Assembly (NCBI GenBank): GCA_045541975.1
Contig: JAZQKB010000015.1
Coordinates: 1 to 64,000, forward strand
Direction of reading: 5' to 3'
Source of the DNA: SIG452 sp045541975
GTDB lineage: Bacteria; Bacillota; Clostridia; UMGS1840
DNA: 64,000 bases
How positions within the stretch are numbered: position 1 is the first letter of the stretch; each line of letters starts with the position of its first letter. The notes beneath the pieces are model-generated. The model was given only the letters and a program-made list of their open reading frames with translations. It was not told the origin of the DNA and made no database searches. The translations under genes and the position numbers were made by a program. Below, in pieces: positions 52,636-61,043 of this stretch.

Positions 52636-53651
52636 TAGTAGCTTCCCTTTCTTTCTTCAAAGTGGGTGGGTTTATCCAAAGTTCTTCCGCCATCCAGGAT
52701 ATACTGTGCCTGCCAGCGGATTAAGGTTTTCACCGGTACTGCCGGATAACCAAAGGTTTCCATTGCCAGGGAGGCATCATTCAGATACGCATCGTTTCCG
52801 GGTTCCCCATCAAAGATGGGTTCTTTTCCTAAGTATTCGCCCAGCTCCAGTGCTGCTTTTTTTATGGAAACGGTTTCCGGACCGGTAACATTCATAATTT
52901 TAGCAGGTGCTTCTGCGTGAAGCAGACCACGAATGGCAATTTCGTTGGCACTTCCCTGCCAGATAAAGTTAAAGCAAGGAGTGGAAAGGCCGATAGGTTC
53001 TCCCTTTAAAATTTTGTTTGCCACATCAAATAAAACGCCGTAACGTAAATCTACAGCAAAATTCAATCTGTAGATAAAGACTTTGGTGCCAAAGGTATTT
53101 GCTGCATATTCAAAAGCACGTTCTCTTGCCAGGCAACTCATAGTGTATTCCCCGATGGGACCGATTTTGTCGGTTTCTCTGCAACCGCCTTCGGAAAGCT
53201 TCACAATGGGATAGATATTTCCGGAGGAGAACACAACAATGTTGGACTTTTTGAATTTATCTGCCACAAAAGCAGGAAGTGTGGAGTTCATTGCCCAGGT
53301 CTGCCATTCATTACCGTCTGTACCGAATTTTTTTCCTGCCATATAGATGATATTTTCCACTTCCGGCAAAGCATACAGTTTTTCTTTATCTAAAAGGTCC
53401 ATTGCAATCACTTCGATGCCGTTATCCTGCATCAGCTTGGTTGCAATCGGGTCACTGCCACGGGATACTGCAATCACTTTTTTCTCGATACCTGCTTTTT
53501 TGATGGCATTTTTTGCCAGTACACAAAGAGTGGGACCCATTTTCCCGCCGGCACCCAATACCATAATATCCCCTTTGATTTTTTGGATGTCTTCTACCAA
53601 AGCATCAGAAGGTGTTGTTAAAAGTTCGTTTAATTTTTCTTCTGTCCACAT
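52635..53651 (-). CDS. NAD-dependent epimerase/dehydratase-family (SDR) protein
   Basis: 338 residues of the extended SDR fold. The nucleotide loop appears as VLGAGGKMGPTL (GxxGxxG) starting only at residue 31, after a helical extension. The catalytic region FSSGNIYP and GEYTMSCLARE has the tyrosine-x3 pattern with cysteine and leucine between and no lysine in the usual YxxxK place, so activity may differ from classical members. Two neighbours act on hydroxy/keto acids, suggesting a sugar-acid oxidoreductase. Co-transcribed with the aldolase. Confidence 0.78.
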   Translation of the reverse strand: MWTEEKLNELLTTPSDALVEDIQKIKGDIMVLGAGGKMGPTLCVLAKNAIKKAGIEKKVIAVSRGSDPIATKLMQDNGIEVIAMDLLDKEKLYALPEVENIIYMAGKKFGTDGNEWQTWAMNSTLPAFVADKFKKSNIVVFSSGNIYPIVKLSEGGCRETDKIGPIGEYTMSCLARERAFEYAANTFGTKVFIYRLNFAVDLRYGVLFDVANKILKGEPIGLSTPCFNFIWQGSANEIAIRGLLHAEAPAKIMNVTGPETVSIKKAALELGEYLGKEPIFDGEPGNDAYLNDASLAMETFGYPAVPVKTLIRWQAQYILDGGRTLDKPTHFEERKGSY

Positions 53652-53676
53652 ATTGTTCGTTCCTTTCTGAATCTAT

Positions 53677-54903
53677 TTAGTCGCATTCTGCAGAGAATAA
53701 GCTGGCAAGTCCGCCCTCGGAGGTTTCCCGATAACGAAAATGCAGATCTCTGCCGGTTTCGTACATGGTTTTTATAACGAAATCCAAGGATATCTTTCTG
53801 TTTTCATAAAGCATTTCTGCTAAAGATACGGCATCTACAGCTCGCATTGCCGCTACGGCGTTTCGTTCAATACAGGGAATCTGCACCAGACCTTTAACCG
53901 GGTCGCAGGTTAATCCCAAATGATGCTCTAATGCAATTTCTGCCGCACATTCAATTTGTTTCACGCTGAAACCCTTCAGATAAGCAAGTGCTGCTGCCGC
54001 CATCATACAAGCGGTTCCAACCTCTGCCTGACAGCCACATTCTGCACCGCTGATAGAGGCGTTTTTCTTCACCAGATTTCCGATGATTCCTGCCACGGCT
54101 AATGCCTCCACAACTTTTTCATCGAAAAAGCCCAGTTCCCGTTGTTTGCAGATTAAAACTGCCGGAACAACTCCGGATGCACCGCAGGTTGGTGCTGTCA
54201 CCATCTTTTCTCCCGATGCATTTTCTTCGCTGGCAGCATATGCATAAGCGGATAACAGATATATTTCTTTTTCGTGTCCGAAGGCTTTGGAATTTCCTTT
54301 CTGAATCAGCATCTTTGCTTTTCGCTTGATGTTAAGACCGCCGTGAAGGACGCCTTCTGCTACAAGACCGGCTCTGACAGTTTGCTTCATCCGTTCCCAA
54401 ACATTCAGTAGATATGGTTTGATATCTGCAGCTTCAAAAGAAAAGACATAGTCTGCTAAACTGTAGCTTTTTTCCTTGCAGTAAGCTTCCATCTGATCAA
54501 AGCTGGTGTGCGGGTAGATGAGTTCTGATTCTACAACCTCTTCCCCCACAAACCAGATAGCACCGCCACCAACACTGAGTGCTGTTTTTTTGCAAAGCAC
54601 TTCCCCATTTTTCATCGCCGTGATATCCATCGTATTGGGGTGTGGAAGGTCTGTTTTTTCGTTATTGAAAATAATGTTACAGTGTTTCCCTTTCAGAGTT
54701 TCCCGGATAGCGTAATCCGTTCGGTGACCGATTCCGGTTTTGGAAAGGGATCCGTAGAGCGTAATCTCAAAAGTATCCGCCTGGGGATACTCTGAAAGCA
54801 CCCTTTCGCAGGCACTGCTTGGTCCCATGGTGTGGGAGCTTGACGGTCCTCTGCCCAGTCGGTAAATCTCTTTGATACTGTACATACCGTTTGTTTTTTC
54901 CAT
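53677..54903 (-). CDS. sdaA: L-serine dehydratase, iron-sulfur type, single chain
   Basis: 408 residues joining the beta-type domain (GRGPSSSHTMGPSSACERVL opening) and the catalytic alpha-type domain. Cysteines for the [4Fe-4S] cluster are in APTCGASG, GAECGCQ and LTCDPVKG. It deaminates L-serine, or a close 2-hydroxy-3-amino acid, to the keto acid with release of ammonia. ATG at 54903 is preferred over an in-frame GTG at 54912; the ribosome site (GTGAG) is weak. It heads the operon with epimerase and aldolase, which is unusual for serine catabolism and hints that the substrate may be a sugar-derived amino or hydroxy acid. Confidence 0.88.
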   Translation of the reverse strand: MEKTNGMYSIKEIYRLGRGPSSSHTMGPSSACERVLSEYPQADTFEITLYGSLSKTGIGHRTDYAIRETLKGKHCNIIFNNEKTDLPHPNTMDITAMKNGEVLCKKTALSVGGGAIWFVGEEVVESELIYPHTSFDQMEAYCKEKSYSLADYVFSFEAADIKPYLLNVWERMKQTVRAGLVAEGVLHGGLNIKRKAKMLIQKGNSKAFGHEKEIYLLSAYAYAASEENASGEKMVTAPTCGASGVVPAVLICKQRELGFFDEKVVEALAVAGIIGNLVKKNASISGAECGCQAEVGTACMMAAAALAYLKGFSVKQIECAAEIALEHHLGLTCDPVKGLVQIPCIERNAVAAMRAVDAVSLAEMLYENRKISLDFVIKTMYETGRDLHFRYRETSEGGLASLFSAECD

Positions 54904-55214
54904 CGTTATCACTCACAATTCTTGCAATAACCGGTCAACCGGCTATGTTAGAAAACTTGTCATCATAAGAATACCATGCCCACATTTACTTTGTAAATAA
55001 CAAAAAATCCATGGATTAAACCCTTCCCGTCATCATTCCCTTGTAAATCAGACGAAAAAGCTGTGTTTTCCTTGATGATTCCTAGCTTTTTGGAAATCAA
55101 GAAATATTGAATTGGTGGGATATCTTAAACAGAAACTGCCATAATCCGCATAAAAACTGCATTTTTCCACGCAATTATTTTCGCAAAACACAATTGTTAT
55201 CCTTTTGCTCTATG
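54904..55214. other. Intergenic region upstream of the serine dehydratase gene
   Basis: Contains ATTTAC-TTT-GTAAAT (54984-54998), a perfect 6-bp-arm palindrome overlapping a leftward promoter-like TTTACA. The rest is unremarkable AT-rich sequence. Confidence 0.5.
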
Positions 55215-55251
55215 AAAAAAACCGAATGGAGAAACGCCATTCGGTTTTTTT
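55215..55251 (-). terminator. Terminator downstream of the UroD-like gene
   Basis: AAAAACCGAATGG and CCATTCGGTTTTT arms with a 7-nt loop. Confidence 0.85.
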
Positions 55252-55270
55252 AGAATTACCCAGATATTTT

Positions 55271-56410
55271 TTATCTTCTGCTTAATTTTTCATAGCATTC
55301 GTTATACCATAATGCATTTTCAACCGGTGTGTTGGACGGAATATGATTGCCAACTGCCATAAAGAAACCGGGACAGTTCTTGCCGATGTCCATACATCTT
55401 TTCACTTCATTGAAAATGTCATCCTTGCTGCCGCGAAGCAAAACATTGGTATCGGCATTTCCAATAAAGCAATGTGTTTTTCCGTATTTTTCTGCAATGT
55501 ATTTCATATCGGTCAGAGGTTCCATAATAAAACCGTTCACGCCGCAAGCTGCAATATCATCCACAAACTGAGTGTAATCCCCATCGCTGCAGAAAACAAT
55601 TTTTTTGCCGGCTTCCCGAATGGGTGCAAAATAGTTTTTGTAGTTGGGAAATACAAATTTTCTGTACCAGTCCGGATGCACAAAAGCACCCTGAGTCCAA
55701 ACAATATCATCGTGAATCAGAATCACAGGAGCGTCACACTTTGCCAGAGCATTGTAATACTGCTGCATCCATTTTGCGTATCGGTTGGCGGTTTCTCCGA
55801 AGGCCTCTGCATCAATACCCAATGCCATCAGTAAGTTATCCCAACCGAAAATTTCCAGTAAGCCGGAAACCAACGAAATATAGGTGCCCACCGGATTTAC
55901 TACATCAGAATTCATTTCACAACCGTTATGATACAGTTTGTTGAAAAAAGCTACCAATTCGGACTCGCTTTTGGTGCCGTACACCTCAGCAGGCTGGAAA
56001 TCATAGGCTTCCTCGGGATCCCCAAAAGGAGAGGATTGTTCCGTGTCAAAATCCACACCGCCGGCTGCATAGGATGCATGCCCCATTTTGGTTCTGCATT
56101 TGTCCAGCTCCTCCGGTCTGATACCGGTACGCCAAACGAAGCCATAATCCCAGGCTTTTTGAAAAGCAACTGACGCCTGATCCTGCAAGATGGGATCACT
56201 TTTCGCATCTACCTTGATTCCTGTTACTTTTTCAACTAATTCCCAATGCCTTTCGGCTGAATATTCTATTCTGGGAACTTTATCGGTCATTTCTAAATTT
56301 AATGCTGCCATTCCGTTTTGATAAGACATGGTTTTTTCCGGCATCTTATAACCGACCTGTATACCGTCTGCTAAAAGATACCTTACTCCTTTCTGTGAAG
56401 CTTTCAACAT
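55271..56410 (-). CDS. UroD-family protein, second methyltransferase-like homologue
   Basis: 379 residues (or 357 from ATG 56344) of the uroporphyrinogen-decarboxylase fold. The opening after residue 27, NGMAALNLEMTDKVPRIEY, matches the UroD-family N-terminus, and middle motifs (APVILIHDDIVWTQGAFVHP, IVFCSDGDYTQFVDDI) fit the barrel. The HxC...C zinc motif of MtaA/MtbA is not evident, so it may not be a corrinoid methyltransferase. Similar UroD-like genes are common in clostridial sugar loci without a known role. The start is uncertain: AAAGGAG lies inside the first codons without a start behind it. The fucosidase gene lies upstream (ends 77 bp before it). Confidence 0.72.
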   Translation of the reverse strand: MLKASQKGVRYLLADGIQVGYKMPEKTMSYQNGMAALNLEMTDKVPRIEYSAERHWELVEKVTGIKVDAKSDPILQDQASVAFQKAWDYGFVWRTGIRPEELDKCRTKMGHASYAAGGVDFDTEQSSPFGDPEEAYDFQPAEVYGTKSESELVAFFNKLYHNGCEMNSDVVNPVGTYISLVSGLLEIFGWDNLLMALGIDAEAFGETANRYAKWMQQYYNALAKCDAPVILIHDDIVWTQGAFVHPDWYRKFVFPNYKNYFAPIREAGKKIVFCSDGDYTQFVDDIAACGVNGFIMEPLTDMKYIAEKYGKTHCFIGNADTNVLLRGSKDDIFNEVKRCMDIGKNCPGFFMAVGNHIPSNTPVENALWYNECYEKLSRR

Positions 56411-56487
56411 GTTTGCTTTATACTATCATATCATTTTATGTCATTACTGTATTGCAAAATTTCATGATATTTTGTAATATTTTACAC

Positions 56488-57726
56488 TTATTTTTTAATC
56501 TTCGCTTTTGCCACTCTTACGCCAAAAGAAGCGGCATAGGGATGAGCGGTCAGGTTTACGCAGAACATTCCTTTTCCTTGAATAAAGTCCAGCTCTTCGC
56601 CGTTGTCCATCCATTGTACCGATTCAATTTCGTCGGTGACGCCATTAAAAGAGAAGCTTCCGGAATATTTTCCGCCAACGGTAACATTGATGTTGCCAAA
56701 ATTCCCCAGATCATAAGCAAAGATATAAAGATAATCCTCGTTCACACTTTTTAGAATGAAGTTTTTGGTCATGGTTTTATATACATAGGGTCTGCCGTTA
56801 TAAATCGCTTCCCCAAAAATGTCCATCCATTCTCCAATCAGTCTGAACGCTGCTTCCTGGTAATAGTGAGGTTTCCCCTGAGCTTCCGGGCCCAGATTCA
56901 AAACATAATTTGCGCCCACTTTTCTGCAATTACATAAGTTTTCAATAATGGTTGCAGGTGCTTTATAACGGAAATCGCCATAACCAAGACCCCAATGGTC
57001 GTTCATAGTCTGACAGCTTTCTGCTGCCAGGTATTTTCCGTTGTATTCTCGCTGCACAGGTTCTGCCAGACCGTTTTCAAAGGTTAAAGAATCCAGCTCC
57101 GGATGTCCGGTTCTGCCTCGTGCACTCATACCGGAATTATTGATAATCATCGCTTCCGGCTGATATTTTCTGATGGTGCCGTAGAGTTCATCTTCTCTCC
57201 AGTCAGCATCACGCTTTGCCCAGATGCCATCAAACCAGAAACCGCCAATTTCTCCGTAATTCTTACATAAAATTTCCACACTTGCAATCAGGTAATCCAA
57301 GTATTTGTGAAAGTCTTCCTGATAGTCTTTCTGATACCAGTCAATTAATGTGTGGTACAAAAACGGTACCACGTCATACTTTCTGCAGGCATCCACGAAT
57401 TCTCTTACCAGGTCTCTCTTGGCAGGAGAATGCACAGAATCAAAATCACTTAAGCCACAGGTATCATATAAGGAAAAGCCATCGTGATGACGGGTCGTCA
57501 GAATCATGTATTTACAGCCGGCTTTTTTTGCAAGCTGCACCAGTTGTTCTGCGTCAAAATCTTCTGCAGTAAAAGTATCCTTCAGCTTTTTGTATTCTTC
57601 CATATCGTACTTATAAACATCATATGCCCATTCACCAAGGCAGGGTTGTGAATACAATCCCCAATGAATAAACATCCCAAATCCCAACTGGTCAAATTTT
57701 AAAATCCTTTTTGCAATTTCTGCCAT
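56488..57726 (-). CDS. GH29 alpha-L-fucosidase
   Basis: 412 residues, no signal peptide, so cytoplasmic. Retaining exo-fucosidase of the GH29 (beta/alpha)8 type. Family motifs: FIHWGLYS (residues 19-26), LTTRHHDGFSLYD (77-89, fucose-contacting histidines) and GGFWFDGIW with the nucleophile Asp166. A short beta-sandwich follows (330-412). It removes terminal fucose from imported oligosaccharides. The beta-sandwich is smaller than in long GH29 members. AGGAG lies before the ATG. Confidence 0.93.
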   Translation of the reverse strand: MAEIAKRILKFDQLGFGMFIHWGLYSQPCLGEWAYDVYKYDMEEYKKLKDTFTAEDFDAEQLVQLAKKAGCKYMILTTRHHDGFSLYDTCGLSDFDSVHSPAKRDLVREFVDACRKYDVVPFLYHTLIDWYQKDYQEDFHKYLDYLIASVEILCKNYGEIGGFWFDGIWAKRDADWREDELYGTIRKYQPEAMIINNSGMSARGRTGHPELDSLTFENGLAEPVQREYNGKYLAAESCQTMNDHWGLGYGDFRYKAPATIIENLCNCRKVGANYVLNLGPEAQGKPHYYQEAAFRLIGEWMDIFGEAIYNGRPYVYKTMTKNFILKSVNEDYLYIFAYDLGNFGNINVTVGGKYSGSFSFNGVTDEIESVQWMDNGEELDFIQGKGMFCVNLTAHPYAASFGVRVAKAKIKK

Positions 57727-58084
57727 AGCCTGCGTCTCCTATCTTTATAATCTTATAAGTGGAATAGTTTCGTTATAGTTTACTTTATTTGACAAGTTCA
57801 GTATACATCAACCAAAATATCAAGTCAAGGGATTTACCCGTTAAATTTATCCCGTTCTTTCCAACGTTTAATTTATCCTCAAAAAAAACTGTAAAACATA
57901 GTAACTGTGCGGAAAACAGTGCCCAGATAGTCTCTCGGTTTTATTTTTCGGAAGAGAATATAACAAGTAAATTTTTAATCGGAATTTCCCCATCTTTTCT
58001 CCTGTTTTTCTTGCAAAAAGTAATAAATTGTGCTATATTTAAAGAGCACATTCTGATGCATCAAAAACGAAAGGAGATGCCATT
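57727..58084. promoter_or_regulatory. Divergent promoter region between fucosidase and oxidoreductase
   Basis: Leftward promoter: TTGACT (57828-57823), 17-bp spacer, TATACT (57805-57800). Rightward promoter: TTGCAA (58011-58016), 17-bp spacer, TATATT (58034-58039). The 200 bases between hold no gene. Confidence 0.7.
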
Positions 58085-58960
58085 GTGTACAAAATTGCAA
58101 TTTTAGGATGCGAAAACTCTCACGCAGATATCTTTATGGAGTTTATCAGAACAGACAAACAGTTTTCAGATGTTGAAGTGATAGGAGCCTACAGCGACGA
58201 ACCCCAAAGCATGGAAAACTTTGCGTCAAAGTACGGTGTCCAGAGTATGTTATCTCCCGATGAACTGGCAGGAAAAGTTGACGGTGTGATGGTAACTGCA
58301 CGCCACGGTGACAGTCATTTAAACCTTTTAAAACCATATTTATCTTCAGGGATTCCTATTTTTGTTGATAAACCTATTACCATATCAATCGAAGATGCAA
58401 AAGAGTTAAGATCATTACTTCAAAAATACAAAAACAGTTTTACCGGCGGTTCCGTTTTAAAATACTGTGATGAAATAAAAGAATTAAAAAATTCAATCGT
58501 CTCTGCTGCCTCTGACGAAAAAATTATCGGCGGTCTTGTAAAAGCTCCTCTAATACGCAATTCCGAACATGGTGGCATCTACTTTTATGCTCCTCACCTC
58601 ATAGAAATCCTTTGTGAAGTTTTCGGCAGATTCCCCAAAAGTGTTATCAGTACGAAAAACGACACCTGTATAACTTCCGTCTTCCGCTACGACACATATG
58701 ATATTACTGCCGTGTTTACGGAAATGAACGTTTCCAGAAACTATTTTGTGTTGCGTATCGGAACCGATAACTGCTATCCCAAAGATATTAAATTGGAAGA
58801 CAAGCATTTCAAAGAAGAGTTTGAGCATTTTTACCGGTTATTAAAAACCAAAGAATATGACGAAAATATAAAAGATTTTTTTGCTCCCGTTTATATTTTA
58901 GAAGCATTAGACCGTTCCTTACAAAGTGAAAAAGAAGAAAAAATAATATGGGACTTATAA
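58085..58960 (+). CDS. Gfo/Idh/MocA-family oxidoreductase
   Basis: 291 residues starting with GTG behind AAAGGAG. N-terminal Rossmann domain with a divergent nucleotide motif (AILGCENSHADI in place of GxGxxG), a family variant that keeps NSHA. The conserved lysine-proline motif is intact in IFVDKPIT. The C-terminal domain is shorter than in most members (usual length 330-390), so the product may be a minimal form. It should oxidise or reduce a sugar or sugar derivative with NAD(P). It is the only rightward gene in the 24-59 kb locus and is the last gene before the island boundary. Confidence 0.85.
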   Translation: MYKIAILGCENSHADIFMEFIRTDKQFSDVEVIGAYSDEPQSMENFASKYGVQSMLSPDELAGKVDGVMVTARHGDSHLNLLKPYLSSGIPIFVDKPITISIEDAKELRSLLQKYKNSFTGGSVLKYCDEIKELKNSIVSAASDEKIIGGLVKAPLIRNSEHGGIYFYAPHLIEILCEVFGRFPKSVISTKNDTCITSVFRYDTYDITAVFTEMNVSRNYFVLRIGTDNCYPKDIKLEDKHFKEEFEHFYRLLKTKEYDENIKDFFAPVYILEALDRSLQSEKEEKIIWDL

Positions 58961-58971
58961 GATAAAAGATA

Positions 58972-58993
58972 GATGTCAAATAGGTGTCAAATC
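58972..58993. repeat. Paired TGTCAA direct repeats near the tRNA-Lys end
   Basis: GATGTCAAAT followed 11 bp later by GGTGTCAAAT, 78 bp inside the tRNA repeat. Partner of the pair at 7381-7402. Confidence 0.5.
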
Positions 58994-59032
58994 AGAAAAA
59001 AATAAAGAAACCGGTGAGAATTAAGCACAACA

Positions 59033-59069
59033 AAAAAGCCTTGAAAACTTAGTGTTTTCAAGGCTTTTT
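59033..59069 (-). terminator. Current terminator of the tRNA operon
   Basis: A 16-bp stem, AAAAAGCCTTGAAAAC with its complement at 59054-59069. It lies against the tRNA-Lys CCA, just inside the island, and so would have come with it. Confidence 0.85.
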
Positions 59070-59070
59070 A

Positions 59071-59117
59071 TTTGGTGAGCCATCGGCGATTCGAACGCCG
59101 GACAACTTGATTAAAAG
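59071..59117 (-). repeat. Attachment-site copy within the intact tRNA-Lys
   Basis: The 47 bases shared exactly with 7227-7273, from 2 bases past the CCA to the anticodon loop. Confidence 0.8.
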
Positions 59118-59148
59118 TCAAGTGCTCTACCGACTGAGCTAATGGCCC
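59073..59148 (-). tRNA. tRNA-Lys (anticodon TTT)
   Basis: 76 nt including the encoded CCA. Acceptor GGGCCAT/ATGGCTC, anticodon loop CTTTTAA between ACTTGA and TCAAGT, T loop TTCGAAT. Last gene of the tRNA operon and the proposed integration target. Confidence 0.96.
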
Positions 59149-59154
59149 ATATAT

Positions 59155-59230
59155 TGGCTGGGATAGCTGGACTCGAACCAGCGAATGCAGGAGTCAAAGT
59201 CCTGTGCCTTACCGACTTGGCGATATCCCA
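59155..59230 (-). tRNA. tRNA-Gln (anticodon TTG)
   Basis: 76 nt with CCA. Acceptor TGGGATA/TATCCCA, anticodon loop CTTTGAC between CAGGA and TCCTG. Confidence 0.96.
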
Positions 59231-59248
59231 TCATATCATAAAATATAA

Positions 59249-59326
59249 TGGGGTGGATAATCGGATTCGAACCGATGACCCCCAGAGCCACAATCTGGTG
59301 CTCTAACCAACTGAGCTATACCCACC
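59249..59326 (-). tRNA. tRNA-His (anticodon GTG)
   Basis: 78 nt with CCA and the extra 5' G (G-1) opposite C73 that marks tRNA-His. Anticodon loop TTGTGGC between CCAGA and TCTGG. Confidence 0.96.
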
Positions 59327-59339
59327 GTAAGAAATAAAG

Positions 59340-59416
59340 TGGCGCGCCTGAAGAGATTCGAACTCCTGGCCTACTGCTTAGAAGGCAGTTGCTCTATCCG
59401 GCTGAGCTACAGGCGC
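59340..59416 (-). tRNA. tRNA-Arg (anticodon TCT)
   Basis: 77 nt with CCA. Acceptor GCGCCTG/CAGGCGC, anticodon loop CTTCTAA between ACTGC and GCAGT. Confidence 0.96.
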
Positions 59417-59424
59417 ATAAATAA

Positions 59425-59498
59425 TGGAGCGGGTGATGGGAATCGAACCCACACAATCAGCTTGGAAGGCTGAGATTCTACCATTGAACTACACCCGC
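59425..59498 (-). tRNA. tRNA-Gly (anticodon TCC)
   Basis: 74 nt with CCA. Acceptor GCGGGTG/CACCCGC, anticodon loop CTTCCAA between CAGC and GCTG. First gene of the operon. Confidence 0.96.
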
Positions 59499-59574
59499 AT
59501 CGGATACAACATTAAGTTGGATTCAAGCATCGGGCAGCCTACATTCACTGTTTAGACCCCTTAAGTGCTTGACT

Positions 59575-59603
59575 ATTATATCAAACAATTTTCGATTTGT
59601 CAA
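59575..59603 (-). promoter_or_regulatory. Perfect promoter of the tRNA operon
   Basis: TTGACA (59603-59598), a 17-bp spacer, and TATAAT (59580-59575), both consensus, 77 bp before tRNA-Gly. Confidence 0.92.
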
Positions 59604-59731
59604 TACTTTTTTTGGATTTTTTGGAATTTTTTTTAAAATATCTTAAAATTGCTAAAAAACAAGACAAAACAAGGAAGATTGCACCTTTTTCGATAGCCGG
59701 CTTCGTCTGATTCTAACCAAATTTTAAAAAT

Positions 59732-60490
59732 TTATAACCGCACCGGGATTCCTTTTTCTTTCATTGTTTCTTTCACCTGACGGATGGTTAATTCTTTAAA
59801 ATGGAATAGCGATGCTGCCAGCACTGCATCAGCGTGTCCTTCCAATACCGCGTCAGAAAAATGAGACAATGCTCCTGCACCGCCGGAAGCAATCACCGGA
59901 ATTTTTAAGGCATCAGAAACCTGACGGGTTAATTCTAAATCGTAGCCTGCTTTGGTTCCGTCTGCATCCATACTGGTGAGTAAGATTTCACCTGCGCCAA
60001 GCTGTTCGCAACGGATTGCCCATTCGATAGCATCTATTCCCGTATCATTTCTTCCCCCGTGGGTAAAAATATTGAAGCCTCCGTCTACACGGCGTTTAGC
60101 ATCAATGGCAACCACCACACACTGAGAGCCGAATTTTTCTGCTGCTTCGGTGATAAGCGTGGGATTATGGATTGCCGCTGTATTCACAGAAACCTTGTCT
60201 GCCCCTGCTAACAGCAACTCACGAAAATCTTCCGCTTTTCGGATTCCGCCACCAACGGTGAAGGGGATGAACACATTTTCTGCCACACTTCTCACCATAT
60301 CCACGGTGGTTTTCCGATTGTCGGAAGATGCGGTGATATCCAAAAACACCAGCTCGTCTGCCCCCTCTTTGTCGTAGGCACGGGCACACTCTACAGGGTC
60401 GCCTGCATCAATTAAATTTACAAAGTTTACTCCCTTAACCACTCTGCCGTTTGCCACGTCCAGGCAAGGGATGACACGTTTTGTCAGCAT
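59732..60490 (-). CDS. hisF: Imidazole glycerol phosphate synthase, cyclase subunit
   Basis: 252 residues, the full family length. It converts PRFAR plus ammonia to imidazole glycerol phosphate and AICAR in histidine synthesis. The (beta/alpha)8 barrel shows the catalytic aspartates in PCLDVANGRVVKG (Asp11) and VVAIDAKR (Asp130), and phosphate loops FTVGGGIR and IASGGAGAL. The glutaminase partner HisH is not in the window; the gene stands at the 3' end of a leftward operon after the NUDIX gene (13-bp gap). Confidence 0.97.
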   Translation of the reverse strand: MLTKRVIPCLDVANGRVVKGVNFVNLIDAGDPVECARAYDKEGADELVFLDITASSDNRKTTVDMVRSVAENVFIPFTVGGGIRKAEDFRELLLAGADKVSVNTAAIHNPTLITEAAEKFGSQCVVVAIDAKRRVDGGFNIFTHGGRNDTGIDAIEWAIRCEQLGAGEILLTSMDADGTKAGYDLELTRQVSDALKIPVIASGGAGALSHFSDAVLEGHADAVLAASLFHFKELTIRQVKETMKEKGIPVRL

Positions 60491-60503
60491 AATTTTCTAC
60501 CTC

Positions 60504-61043
60504 TTACTGTTGGGATAAATAACGGGAAAGTTTTAAGATTGCAGCCACGGTTTTAGCATCCTTGATTTCGTTTTGGTCAACCAATTGAAGAAGCTCCTCC
60601 AAGGTGAAAAACTCCACATCTAAAAATTCGTCATCATCCAAGTGCTGTTGTCCTTTGGTCAAACCCTTAGCATAGTAAATATGCAAGGCTTCGGTTAAAA
60701 AACCAACGGAGGGATACAACGCCCCAAAATAAACATATTCTTTGGCAGAAAAACCGGTTTCTTCCAAAAATTCCCGCTTGCCACATTCCAAGTGGTCTTC
60801 CCCGTAGTTTAATTTTCCTGCAGGAACTTCTAAAAGCACCCTGCCAAAGGGAGCACGGAACTGACGCACCATAGGAATTTTGCCGTCATCAGTCATACCA
60901 ATCACACAAACACCGCCGGGATGCTCCACAATTTCACGGCTTGCCAAACTACCGTCTTCTAATTCCACGGTATCCTCCCGCAAATTGATGATTCTGCCTT
61001 GAAAATGCAGTTTACTATCTACAGTTTTTTCGGTTAATTTCAT
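60504..61043 (-). CDS. NUDIX hydrolase, ADP-ribose pyrophosphatase type
   Basis: 179 residues. A perfect NUDIX box spans GKLNYGEDHLECGKREF and continues LEETGF, at about residues 94-116. The N-terminal beta domain and the LEDGSLASREIVEHPGGVCV stretch match ADP-ribose pyrophosphatases (NudF/YqkG type). Its start overlaps the end of prmC by 4 bp. Confidence 0.92.
   Translation of the reverse strand: MKLTEKTVDSKLHFQGRIINLREDTVELEDGSLASREIVEHPGGVCVIGMTDDGKIPMVRQFRAPFGRVLLEVPAGKLNYGEDHLECGKREFLEETGFSAKEYVYFGALYPSVGFLTEALHIYYAKGLTKGQQHLDDDEFLDVEFFTLEELLQLVDQNEIKDAKTVAAILKLSRYLSQQ

Larger units (their letters stand above)
7274..59070. mobile_element. Putative 51.8-kb island integrated at tRNA-Lys
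   Basis: The DNA between the two 47-bp direct repeats is the expected extent of an element inserted into the 3' end of tRNA-Lys. It contains a tyrosine integrase (13290-14435), an excisionase and a primase near its left end. Paired TGTCAA direct repeats lie just inside both boundaries (7381-7402 and 58972-58993). Against a single element: only 7.3-18.5 kb is AT-rich and mobile-like, the rest resembles the chromosome in composition, and a third TGTCAA pair lies at 18469-18486. A smaller element plus a later rearrangement remains possible. Confidence 0.55.

Noticed and set aside
55343..55834. Rightward 163-codon frame
   Set aside because: It is antisense to the UroD-like gene, with no ribosome site or recognisable motif.
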